A stretch of DNA of 40,288 nucleotides from an uncultured Acidobacteriota bacterium. GTDB lineage: Bacteria; Acidobacteriota; Blastocatellia; RBC074. Below the pieces are notes generated by a model. That model did no database searches. It was not told where the DNA came from and was given only the letters and a program-made list of their open reading frames with translations. Below are positions 30,184 through 38,865 of this stretch, in pieces (positions within the stretch are counted from its first letter, which is position 1; each line of letters starts with the position of its first letter). The position numbers were made by a program, and so were the translations under genes. The stretch lies in NCBI GenBank assembly GCA_903862855.1, contig CAIOZW010000410.1, forward strand, positions 1 through 40,288. Direction: 5' to 3'.

Positions 30184-30657
30184 ATGAAGATCTCCAAAAC
30201 GGAAAAGAAGAGATTGGCGCGACTGGCTCTGATCTGTTGTCTGTCGCTATTTCTGCTCTCTGCCGCTCTGCCTGGATTGTCCACCATCGCCCAGTCGCCC
30301 CAGCCATTTGTCGTCGAATACTACTATAAGGTCAAATGGGGCCATGCCGATGAGTTCATCCGTCTCTTCAAAAAGAACCATTATCCGGTACTCAGGAAGG
30401 AGCAGGAGCTGGGGCGCATTCTCAATATCTCGGCGGTCACACCGAAGTATCACGCGACGGAGGATGGTCGGTGGGATTATCGTGTAACGATCACCTGGAA
30501 GGATGCGGCGACGGCCCACGACAATTTCGATTCAGCATCTCTGCTCAAACAGCTCTATCCCGACCAGGATACTTTCCGGAAAGAGGAGCAGCGGCGCTTC
30601 GAGATCCTCGAAGCCCACTGGGATGTGCCAATCGTCACACTCGACCTGAACAAGTAG
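30184..30657 (+). CDS. Small secreted protein, possibly a ferredoxin-like alpha/beta-barrel
   Basis: This 157-residue protein has a signal peptide (LALICCLSLFLLSAALPG). The mature part starts FVVEYYYKVKWGHADEFIRLF, a pattern common to dimeric alpha/beta-barrel (ferredoxin-like) proteins, with a second strand-helix unit near WDYRVTITWKDAATAHDNF. It ends with EILEAHWDVPIVTLDLN. I do not recognise a defined family or catalytic residues. The ATG at 30184 is chosen over an in-frame TTG at 30178 for the AGAAGG sequence 10-15 nt upstream. It lies 74 nt after the ROK kinase on the same strand and ends before a strong bidirectional terminator. Confidence 0.78.
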   Translation: MKISKTEKKRLARLALICCLSLFLLSAALPGLSTIAQSPQPFVVEYYYKVKWGHADEFIRLFKKNHYPVLRKEQELGRILNISAVTPKYHATEDGRWDYRVTITWKDAATAHDNFDSASLLKQLYPDQDTFRKEEQRRFEILEAHWDVPIVTLDLNK

Positions 30658-30704
30658 TTCGGTCGCGCGCTGCGCGGAGGCTTCTTTCCGGCCTTGAGCG
30701 GAAG

Positions 30705-30754
30705 AAAAAAGGGAATGAGAACGGGCATCACCCCCTCCTCATTCCCTCTTTTTT
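30705..30754. terminator. Bidirectional intrinsic terminator
   Basis: GGGAATGAG (30711-30719) pairs with CTCATTCCC (30738-30746), flanked by A6 (30705-30710) and T6 (30749-30754). This gives a U-tract in both directions. It lies between the convergent genes ending at 30657 and 30773. Confidence 0.88.
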
Positions 30755-30772
30755 GACCTGTTGTTGATCAGG

Positions 30773-31549
30773 CTACCTGGTTCCCCACTTGATCGCATTG
30801 ACGATCATCGTCTGGTACCACTCCGAGGTCCAGATATCGGGACGGTGGCCAAGCGCATTGTAGAGGACCTTGCCCTTGCCATAATCGCGCAGGTAGACGA
30901 GCGGGAACTGCTTCGCTCGCACTCCCTTCAGCGTCATGTTGGTCTTGGTCGTGTCGAGGCTCGCCAGAACCTTTACCTTCTCCGGATTGAACTCCTTGAG
31001 CTGGTAGATCTCCTCCTTGAAAGTCATCGATTCCGGGAGGTGGCTGGTGATCGGATGGCTCCGGTCATCCACCTTGATCGTCACCTCGGTCTCCTGTGTC
31101 CACGGATGACCATCGAACCAGCCATTGATCATCTCTCCATACTCCGGCCACTTGTAGAAAGTGTCGGTCGCACTGTGAATTCCCATGAAGAACTTTCCTC
31201 CCCTGATCCAGTTGAGAAGGAGTGTCTTCTGCTCCGCGCTCAGCGGCAGTTCACCGGTCGTATAAAAGATGATGACATCATAATTTTTTATATTGGCCGC
31301 GGTCAGCTTCAGCTCGGCCATCTGGGTCAGGGTCACTTCGAACCCGTTCTTGTTTCCTAGCTGCTCCATGATCTCTTCCGATTTGTGAAGAGACTGGTGG
31401 CGGAAGCCCATCGACTGGGTAACGTAAAGGAGGCGCAGCTTCCTTGATTGACGCGACTGTGCATTGACAGTCTGTGTGGCCGCGGCGAGACCACTCACGA
31501 CAATCAGCAGGCTGGTGACCAGCGATAACAGGGAGATCTTCTTATTCAT
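30773..31549 (-). CDS. Secreted ThuA-domain protein
   Basis: This 258-residue protein has a signal peptide ([18 protein letters not shown]). It is followed by a ThuA/trehalose-utilisation domain (glutamine-amidotransferase-like fold): [60 protein letters not shown], then [38 protein letters not shown]. These are characteristic of the exported ThuA-like proteins that accompany GMC oxidoreductases and sugar isomerases. ThuA proteins are linked to disaccharide use, and some act on 3-keto-glycosides; the reaction of this group is not settled. It follows the TIM-barrel gene by 75 nt on the same strand, with a strong hairpin between. No good Shine-Dalgarno sequence precedes the ATG. Confidence 0.92.
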   Translation of the reverse strand: MNKKISLLSLVTSLLIVVSGLAAATQTVNAQSRQSRKLRLLYVTQSMGFRHQSLHKSEEIMEQLGNKNGFEVTLTQMAELKLTAANIKNYDVIIFYTTGELPLSAEQKTLLLNWIRGGKFFMGIHSATDTFYKWPEYGEMINGWFDGHPWTQETEVTIKVDDRSHPITSHLPESMTFKEEIYQLKEFNPEKVKVLASLDTTKTNMTLKGVRAKQFPLVYLRDYGKGKVLYNALGHRPDIWTSEWYQTMIVNAIKWGTR

Positions 31550-31580
31550 TGTTGGGTGCCCCGATGGATTTTGGGTAAGG

Positions 31581-31619
31581 GCGGAACGGTGGAGGCCCAG
31601 AGGGCCTCCGTCACTCCGC
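31581..31619 (-). terminator. Very stable hairpin inside the isomerase-ThuA operon
   Basis: GGAGGCCC and GGGCCTCC (31591-31598 and 31602-31609) form a perfect 8-bp stem with a 3-nt loop. An outer GCGGA/TCCGC clamp (31581-31585 and 31615-31619) adds to it. It starts 5 nt after the isomerase stop codon. Without a U-tract it may partly terminate or protect the isomerase mRNA and lower ThuA expression. Confidence 0.55.
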
Positions 31620-31624
31620 AGCGA

Positions 31625-32866
<1,242 letters not shown>

Positions 32867-33019
32867 GAACTACAAGCCTCCTCAATGGATATTGCAATTT
32901 TCTGGTTCACCAGTGACCATTGCACCGGGTGATAGTAAACTGTAAAAACGTACCTGAAAGAATAGAACGGTATAAGGTTTTCTTCAGATTTTATGCCGGG
33001 AAGTGTGCCCTATCTTAAA

Positions 33020-33046
33020 GATTGGTGTCAATATTGATTGGTGTCA
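33020..33046. repeat. 11-bp direct repeat in a divergent promoter region
   Basis: GATTGGTGTCA occurs at 33020-33030 and 33036-33046, a 16-bp period. It lies in the 264-nt gap between the isomerase-ThuA operon (start 32866) and the esterase gene (33131). It may be an operator; nothing else is assigned in the gap. Confidence 0.6.
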
Positions 33047-33130
33047 GGAAGAGGATGGGCAATCATAATTGTTCAAGACCTGCAATGTCGCGGTAACGTC
33101 AGGTTTCATGATCCAGGTTGAAAAAATTGC

Positions 33131-34849
33131 ATGTTCAAGATCGAATCCAAATCTCTGATGACCTTTCGCCTCTTCGTCTTCCTCGGGCTTCTGATTCTGC
33201 TCCCTTCAGCCCATACCCGGATCGGTGCCCAGGTGGCCGTACGGGCTCAAATATCCTATCCGGCCTCGCTCGATAGCGGACCGATCACCGGTCGACTCTT
33301 TCTGATCATCTCAAAGAGCAACCGGGTTGAGCCGCGTCTGCAGGCCGGCTCATATCAGGCCTCGGTTCCATTCTTCGGACTGGATGTCGAGGCGCTCAAG
33401 CCTGGTGTGCCGGCAGTGATCGACGCCGCAACACCCGGCTACCAGGTCGAAAGCCTCAAGGATCTTCCAGCCGGCGAATACTTTGCCCAGGCTCTGCTCA
33501 ATGTCTATACCAAGGTTCGACGCAAGGATGGGCACGAGATCTGGGTCCACCTCGATCAGTGGGAGGGACAGCAGTGGAATCGCTCGCCGGGCAATCTCGT
33601 CAGTGAGGTGGTCTCGTTTCGGCACGACCCGGCAAAGGGGCTCACGCTGCAGCTCAATCTGACCCGCAAGCTGCCACCGGTCGTCGTCCCACCCGACACG
33701 GAATGGATTCGGCGGGTCAAGATTCAGAGCCGGCTCCTCTCGGAGTTCTGGGGGCATCCCGTCTACCTTGGCGCCACGCTCCTCCTTCCCAGAGGGTACG
33801 ACCAGGAAAAGGAGCGGCGCTACCCGGGAATCTACATCCAGGGCCACTTTGGACTTGGCGCCCCGTTTGGTTTCACCCCCACTCCCCCGGCGATTCCCGA
33901 GACGGCTGAACAGCGTCGGACAAGAGAACTGCGCGGGGCGCGGGAACCAGGCCACGAGTTTGCCCGTGCCTGGATGGCCGACAACTTTCCGCGCATGATC
34001 GCGGTCACCTTTCAGCATCCGACTCCATACTACGACGACTCGTATGCGGTCAATTCGGCCAATAATGGACCCTACGCTGACGCTCTGCTGACCGAACTAA
34101 TTCCCCATCTTGAAGAGAATTTCCGTCTCGCACGCCGTCCCGAGGCACGCGTCCTCACCGGCGGCTCGACCGGTGGCTGGGAGTCTCTTGCTCTCCAGAT
34201 CCAGCATCCCGGATTCTTCAATGGCGTCTGGTCGCTCTATCCTGACCCGGTCGACTTCCGCCGCTACCAGATGAGCAATATCTACGAGGACGAGAATGCC
34301 TTCGAGATTCCCGGTGGTGACTGGTCAAAATTCACCCGTCCGCTCTCGCGGGATGCCGAGGGTCAGGTCACCCTCACCATGCGCCAGATGAGCCGGCTCG
34401 AAATGGTCCTTGGCAGCCACAGTCGCTCCGGCCAGCAGATCACTGCCTGGGATGCCGCCTATGGCCCCGTCGGCACCGATGGCTACCCGCGCCCGCTCTG
34501 GGATCCACGCACCGGGAAGATCGATCGTGAAGTCGCAAACTATATGCGTGACAATGGCTACGACCTGCGCCACTACCTCGAAAAGAACTGGTCGAAGATC
34601 GGACCGGATCTGGTCGGCAAGATCCACGTCTATTGCGGTGATATGGATAACTATTACCTCAATCTGGCGGTCTATCTGATGGAGGATTTTCTGAAAGGAA
34701 CAGAGAGCCCCCGCGCCTCCGCCGTCTTCGAATATGGTCGGCCGATGAAGCCTCACGGCTGGCAACCCTTCACCAATGCCGAACTGGTTCGCCTCATGGC
34801 CGCCCGCATCGAACGGACTGCCCCCGGACTGGTTACCTCCGCTCCCTGA
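33131..34849 (+). CDS. Secreted esterase-like alpha/beta-hydrolase
   Basis: This 572-residue exported protein has a hydrophobic signal segment (TFRLFVFLGLLILLPSA). An N-terminal beta-rich region occupies about 35-200. An esterase-D/Fes-like hydrolase follows, with the nucleophile elbow GGSTGG (S346). Candidate acid residues D504 and D506 lie in CGDMDNYY, and the candidate histidine H542 lies in KPHGWQ. HFGLGAPFGFTPTPP and ITVTFQHPTPYYDDSY-like segments surround the active site. It resembles the uncharacterised esterases common in Acidobacteriota. It may cleave ester groups from polysaccharide or siderophore-like ligands. The start is unsure: the ATG at 33131 is used, and 33158 also gives a signal peptide. 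It is 11 nt upstream of the ABM-type gene and probably co-transcribed. Confidence 0.85.
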   Translation: MFKIESKSLMTFRLFVFLGLLILLPSAHTRIGAQVAVRAQISYPASLDSGPITGRLFLIISKSNRVEPRLQAGSYQASVPFFGLDVEALKPGVPAVIDAATPGYQVESLKDLPAGEYFAQALLNVYTKVRRKDGHEIWVHLDQWEGQQWNRSPGNLVSEVVSFRHDPAKGLTLQLNLTRKLPPVVVPPDTEWIRRVKIQSRLLSEFWGHPVYLGATLLLPRGYDQEKERRYPGIYIQGHFGLGAPFGFTPTPPAIPETAEQRRTRELRGAREPGHEFARAWMADNFPRMIAVTFQHPTPYYDDSYAVNSANNGPYADALLTELIPHLEENFRLARRPEARVLTGGSTGGWESLALQIQHPGFFNGVWSLYPDPVDFRRYQMSNIYEDENAFEIPGGDWSKFTRPLSRDAEGQVTLTMRQMSRLEMVLGSHSRSGQQITAWDAAYGPVGTDGYPRPLWDPRTGKIDREVANYMRDNGYDLRHYLEKNWSKIGPDLVGKIHVYCGDMDNYYLNLAVYLMEDFLKGTESPRASAVFEYGRPMKPHGWQPFTNAELVRLMAARIERTAPGLVTSAP

Positions 34850-34860
34850 CGGATCCACTG

Positions 34861-35163
34861 ATGATTGTCGTCATTTTTAGAGCAAAGATCCGGGCGGTCG
34901 ATCCTGAGTACTCTCAGGTCGCCGCCCGCCTGCGCTCCCTCGCCCTCGATGAGTTCGGCTGCCTTGCCTTTCACTCTGCCAGCGAAGGGGATACCGAGAT
35001 CGCCCTCTCCTACTGGCCATCACCGGAGTCAGTCGCTGCCTGGCGAAATCACCCGGAACACCTCCTTGCCCAACAGGCGGGACAAGAGCGCTGGTACGAA
35101 TCCTATTCAGTTGAGGTCGCAACGGTCGCTCGTCACTATTCCTTTCCTTCCCCCCGATCCTGA
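34861..35163 (+). CDS. ABM-type small monooxygenase-like protein
   Basis: This 100-residue protein has the antibiotic-biosynthesis-monooxygenase (dimeric alpha/beta-barrel) pattern. It opens with the strand MIVVIFRAKIR. DEFGCLAFHSASEGDTEIALSYW follows with the typical conserved tryptophan, then AAWRNHPEHLLAQQAG. Relatives are cofactor-free quinol monooxygenases, haem-degrading enzymes or stress proteins. There is no signal peptide, so it acts in the cytoplasm although its neighbour is exported. The ATG follows the esterase stop by 11 nt without a clear Shine-Dalgarno sequence, so re-initiation is likely. The substrate is unknown. Confidence 0.82.
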   Translation: MIVVIFRAKIRAVDPEYSQVAARLRSLALDEFGCLAFHSASEGDTEIALSYWPSPESVAAWRNHPEHLLAQQAGQERWYESYSVEVATVARHYSFPSPRS

Positions 35164-35227
35164 TCTCCTCACGGGATCCCACTAATATTCTGGACTCCCA
35201 ACTCGTTTCCTGACCATTGGTCGCGAC

Positions 35228-35274
35228 TTGACGAGGAGGCTGGGCTGTACTTATAGTTAACACTGTAAAGTGAT
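35228..35274 (+). promoter_or_regulatory. Promoter and possible operator for the TetR-ABC exporter operon
   Basis: TTGACG (35228-35233) and TATAGT (35252-35257) are separated by 18 bp, a good sigma70-like promoter. Just downstream, CACT-GTAA-AGTG (35261-35272) forms a short inverted repeat at the expected transcription start, where an autoregulating TetR protein could bind. The remainder of the 155-nt gap shows nothing else. Confidence 0.5.
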
Positions 35275-35318
35275 TGAAGGGTATAAATTGAGAGTGATCG
35301 GAGCACCTGGGACAGAAG

Positions 35319-35936
35319 ATGGGAACAAAGGAGCGACGGGAGAGAGAGCGGGAGGCATTGCGTGGCGAGATACTTGCTGCGGCGCGAGATCTCTTCATCA
35401 GCGAGGGGTACGAGCGGGTCTCGATGCGGCGGATTGCCGAGAGGATCGAGTATTCGCCAACGACGATCTATCTCTATTTTCGTGACAAGTCGGAGATTCT
35501 CGCGGAGATCTGTGACCAGACCTTTGCGCGTCTGGCAAAGTCGTTGCAGCGAATCGAGGCGAAGGGGCTCGATCCGCTTGAAGAATTACGGGAGAGCTGT
35601 GAGGCCTACATTCAATTTGGTTTGCGGAACCGTCATCAGTATCGACTGACGTTCATGGTCAGCAGTCAGAATATGGATCGTGGGGAGGAGTCACACTATG
35701 AGGGTTCGATGGGAGAGCAGGCCTTTGGGTATCTGGAGAGATCGGTAGCACGTTGCGTTGAGGCAGGCAATTTTCGAGCGGTGGAGGTAAATGTGGCGAG
35801 TCAGGTTGTCTGGGTTTCGATCCATGGTCTGACGTCCCTGCTGATCACGCTCGATGAGGACGATTTTCCGTGGGTGGATAAGAAAAAGTTGATCGGAGAG
35901 ACTTTGGAGACCCTTTTGCGGGGATTGATGAAGTAA
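35319..35936 (+). CDS. TetR/AcrR-family transcriptional regulator
   Basis: This 205-residue protein has the TetR helix-turn-helix at about 14-60: ILAAARDLFISEGYERVSMR, then RIAERIEYSPTTIYLYFRDKSEIL. The latter contains the TTIYLYF recognition-helix motif. The C-terminal ligand domain (about 85-205) is variable and includes YRLTFMVSS and VWVSIHGLTSLLI helices. It probably represses its own operon, which encodes the ABC exporter that starts 13 nt downstream; the inducer would be an exported lipid or toxic compound. The ribosome-binding site is weak (GGACAGAAG). Confidence 0.93.
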   Translation: MGTKERREREREALRGEILAAARDLFISEGYERVSMRRIAERIEYSPTTIYLYFRDKSEILAEICDQTFARLAKSLQRIEAKGLDPLEELRESCEAYIQFGLRNRHQYRLTFMVSSQNMDRGEESHYEGSMGEQAFGYLERSVARCVEAGNFRAVEVNVASQVVWVSIHGLTSLLITLDEDDFPWVDKKKLIGETLETLLRGLMK

Positions 35937-35949
35937 GAGGGGATTGTGG

Positions 35950-37074
35950 ATGGCCTCACTGGCGTGGCGAAATCTATTTCACGATCGGGTGCGACTGGTG
36001 GTAACGCTGGTCGGGATCGTCTTTTCAGTCGTCCTGACGTCGGTTCAGTTCGGGCTCTTTCTGGGGTTTGTGCGGGCAACTGCCGACCTGATCGACCGTT
36101 CGGGAGCTGATCTCTGGATTCTCTCCAGGGGAGTGGTCAATCTGGAGAATGGCATACCCTTCACTGAGCGAAAGTATCACCAGGCGTTGGGGGTGGATGG
36201 AGTCGCAGAGGCCCGGCGGTTGACGATCAACTTCTCGACCTGGAAGAAGCCAAACGGATCGGACGAGTCGATATTGCTGATGGGAGTGGAACCGGAAGGT
36301 GGTCTGGGAATACCGTGGAATCTGGTGGCCGGGCGGGTTGAAGATCTTCGCCAGCCGGATGCGGTGATTATCGATGAGTTGTACAAGGAGAAGTTGGGCG
36401 TGACAGAGCTGGGGCAGGTCTTTGAGATCCAGGGGCGCCGGGCGCGGGTTGTCGGGATGACACGTGGCATCAGGATCTTTACGACTTCGCCGGCTGTCTT
36501 TACGACGATCGATCGTGCGCGTCAATACTTCGGGCTGCCACGAGATCAGACGATCTATGTGCTGATTAGACTGGCAGCCGGGGCCGATCCGGAGGAGGTA
36601 CGGCAGTCGTTACAGTCCCGGCTCTCCTATGTCGAGGTACTGACGACGGCGGCATTTGCGCGAAAGCAGGCATTCTACTGGATGTTTGAGACAGGAGCGG
36701 GTGTTTCGGTCCTGATTGCGGCGCTCCTCGGTCTGGTGGTTGGCGTAGTGGTCGTGGCGCAGACGATCTATGCCTCGACCATGGACCATCTGCGCGAGTA
36801 TGGAACCCTGAAGGCGATGGGGGCATCGAACGGCTACCTGTATGGAGTGATCATCCGCCAGGCATTGATCAGTGGCGCGATCGGATATGCGCTCGGAATC
36901 CTGATCAGTATCATCGTTTCAGAGACAAGTCTGAGTACAACCACGGCGATCATCCTGCCGTGGTGGCTGCTGCTGGTTCTCTTCGTCATTACCCAGGTGA
37001 TGTGCGTAGCGGCCTCGATGGTCTCGATCAACAAGGTGACCCGGCTCGATCCGGCGATGATCTTCAAGGGATAA
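35950..37074 (+). CDS. ABC exporter permease, DevC/MacB (FtsX-like) type
   Basis: This 374-residue inner-membrane protein has four helices. TM1 is near 15-38 (LVVTLVGIVFSVVLTSVQFGLFLGF split by polar residues). A large periplasmic domain spans about 40-250 (MacB_PCD-like, with GADLWILSRG). The C-terminal FtsX helices are near 258-280, 302-330 and 340-362. The coupling region YGTLKAMGASNGYLYGVI is the conserved loop that contacts the ATPase. Length and layout fit DevC, the permease of heterocyst glycolipid exporters and related MacAB-like pumps. The ATG at 35950, preceded by GAGGGG, is chosen over an in-frame TTG at 35944. It works with the ATPase and adaptor encoded next. Confidence 0.92.
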   Translation: MASLAWRNLFHDRVRLVVTLVGIVFSVVLTSVQFGLFLGFVRATADLIDRSGADLWILSRGVVNLENGIPFTERKYHQALGVDGVAEARRLTINFSTWKKPNGSDESILLMGVEPEGGLGIPWNLVAGRVEDLRQPDAVIIDELYKEKLGVTELGQVFEIQGRRARVVGMTRGIRIFTTSPAVFTTIDRARQYFGLPRDQTIYVLIRLAAGADPEEVRQSLQSRLSYVEVLTTAAFARKQAFYWMFETGAGVSVLIAALLGLVVGVVVVAQTIYASTMDHLREYGTLKAMGASNGYLYGVIIRQALISGAIGYALGILISIIVSETSLSTTTAIILPWWLLLVLFVITQVMCVAASMVSINKVTRLDPAMIFKG

Positions 37075-37100
37075 GGGAACAGAGAGCGAGGGGGGGACGA

Positions 37101-37790
37101 ATGGCAGTGGCGATCGAAGTCGGGGGCGTAACCAAGTCGTTTGGAAGCGGAGATGCAGTTGTTCACGCGCTCGTCGGGGTCGATCTCACGGTAAACACAG
37201 GTGAGGTGCTCTTTCTGATGGGGCCCTCTGGGAGTGGAAAGACGACTCTTCTCTCGATCATGGGCTGCATTCTGCGGCCGACGGGTGGAGTGGTAGTCAT
37301 TGGCGGTGAAGAGGTGTCCCGATTGACGGAGCGAGAGATGCCCCGGGTACGTCTCGAGCGGATCGGGTTCATCTTTCAGGGATTCAATCTCTTTCCAGCA
37401 CTGACCGTGCAGGAGAATGTCGAGTTGGCGCTCGATTTGAAGGGCGTTCGGGGCGGGAAGGCGCGGCATCGTTCGCGGGAGCTGCTGGAGCGGGTTGGGC
37501 TGCTCGACAAGGCCACGCAGTGGCCGACCAATCTGAGTGGTGGGCAGAAACAGCGGGTCGCCATTGCGCGGGCGCTGGCAGGTGAGCCGGCAATCATTCT
37601 TGCCGATGAACCAACAGCGGCGCTCGATGGAACGACCGGCCGGGCGATTCTCGATCTGCTCCGTGAGCTGGCCCACGAGAGGGGGAGGTCCGTCGTCATC
37701 GTTACCCACGACAACCGGGCACTCCCTTATGCCGATCGAATTGTAACAATCGAGGATGGTCGCATCTCGAATGGAGAAGGGGTGAAATGA
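37101..37790 (+). CDS. ABC exporter ATPase, DevA/MacB/LolD type
   Basis: This 229-residue nucleotide-binding protein has Walker A GPSGSGKT (41-48), Q-loop FIFQGFNLFPALT (91-103), signature LSGGQ (145-149), Walker B IILADEP with E170, and an H-loop in VIVTHDN. It is closest to the LolD/MacB/DevA group that powers FtsX-type permeases. The true start is the ATG at 37101, after a run of G (GAGGGGGGG). The frame is open further upstream, but only through the permease gene. Its stop overlaps the adaptor start by 4 bp. Confidence 0.95.
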   Translation: MAVAIEVGGVTKSFGSGDAVVHALVGVDLTVNTGEVLFLMGPSGSGKTTLLSIMGCILRPTGGVVVIGGEEVSRLTEREMPRVRLERIGFIFQGFNLFPALTVQENVELALDLKGVRGGKARHRSRELLERVGLLDKATQWPTNLSGGQKQRVAIARALAGEPAIILADEPTAALDGTTGRAILDLLRELAHERGRSVVIVTHDNRALPYADRIVTIEDGRISNGEGVK

Positions 37791-38863
37791 GAAGAGCTCT
37801 TCTGATCACGGCCGGATTCTGTCTGACAGGACTGGCAATCTGGGGTTTGCGTGGACGGATCATCAGGTCGGTGGAGCCGGCAATCGTTCCGCCGACAGTC
37901 TCAACTGCCGAGTCGGTTCGTCGCCTTGTCTCAGCCTCTGGAAGGATCGAGCCAGTCTCGGAGGAGGTTGCCGTCAGTGCCGAGATGGCCGGTCGAGTGG
38001 TCGAGCTGCTGGTTGAAGAGGGAGAGTCGGTCAAGCGCGGAGCCATCCTGGCGAGGCTCGATGCTGCAGAACACCGGGCGCGGTTCGACTCAACCGTCGC
38101 CCTGAAGCGCCAGCGTGAGGCGGAACTGCTGCGATTGCGTAACGGGGCCCGTAGCCAGGAGCGTCGCGAGGCTCTGGCACTCAGAGATGAGGCCCGGGCG
38201 GTCGTTGACAATATGAAGCTGGAATATGACCGGCGAAAGGCACTCTTCAGCACTGGTGATATTGCACGTGAAGAGGTCGAGCGGGCCGAGCGGCAACTGG
38301 CCGTCGCCCGGGCCCGATACGATGCCTCCATCGAGCGCCACTCGCTGATCGAGGCGACGGCCCGGGCCGAAGATATTGCCCGTGCCGAGGCTGAACTTGC
38401 CGTGGCCGCGGCCAGTGTGACGGCGGCCCGGATCGTGCTCGAGAGAACAGCCATCCGGGCGCCACTCGATGGGGTTGTCCTCCGCCGCCATCTCCGGGTT
38501 GGCGAGCTGGTCTCAAGTGGACCGACCGGGCAGCCTGTCCCGATCTTTACCATCGCCGACCTCTCCCGACTGCGAGTCCGGGCAGAGATCGATGAACTGG
38601 ATGTCGCAAAGATTGCCCTCGACCAGCCGGCCTGGATTACGATCGATGCCTATGGCAAGCGCCAGTTCAATGGCCGCGTCGCCCGCGTCGGCAAAGTTCT
38701 TGGCCGCAAGACCTTGCGTTCAGACAGTCCGGCTGAGAAGAACGACACGAAGATTCTCGAAACCCTCATCAACCTTGATCCGCTCGATGATTCGTCGGGC
38801 AATGCCTCCGTTATTTTCCAGGTCGGCCTGCGCGTCAACGTCTTTATCGATACCAGACTCTGA
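37787..38863 (+). CDS. HlyD/DevB-type membrane-fusion (adaptor) protein
   Basis: This 358-residue periplasmic adaptor has an N-terminal membrane anchor (LLITAGFCLTGLAIWGL). The lipoyl/barrel-sandwich half-motif AVSAEMAGRVVELLVEEGES is near 63-82. A long helical hairpin spans about 95-220, rich in A/E/R heptads. The second lipoyl half contains ERTAIRAPLDGVVL, and a beta-barrel runs to the end. It would link the DevC-like permease to an outer-membrane channel such as TolC, which is not encoded here. The ATG overlaps the ATPase stop (ATGA). The gene ends only 2 nt from the end of the convergent MutS-like gene, with no room for a terminator between them. Confidence 0.93.
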   Translation: MRRALLITAGFCLTGLAIWGLRGRIIRSVEPAIVPPTVSTAESVRRLVSASGRIEPVSEEVAVSAEMAGRVVELLVEEGESVKRGAILARLDAAEHRARFDSTVALKRQREAELLRLRNGARSQERREALALRDEARAVVDNMKLEYDRRKALFSTGDIAREEVERAERQLAVARARYDASIERHSLIEATARAEDIARAEAELAVAAASVTAARIVLERTAIRAPLDGVVLRRHLRVGELVSSGPTGQPVPIFTIADLSRLRVRAEIDELDVAKIALDQPAWITIDAYGKRQFNGRVARVGKVLGRKTLRSDSPAEKNDTKILETLINLDPLDDSSGNASVIFQVGLRVNVFIDTRL

Positions 38864-38865
38864 AC

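Noticed and set aside
36834-37709. 291-codon minus-strand open frame opposite the ABC permease and ATPase
   Set aside because: It spans two convincing genes and shows no motif.
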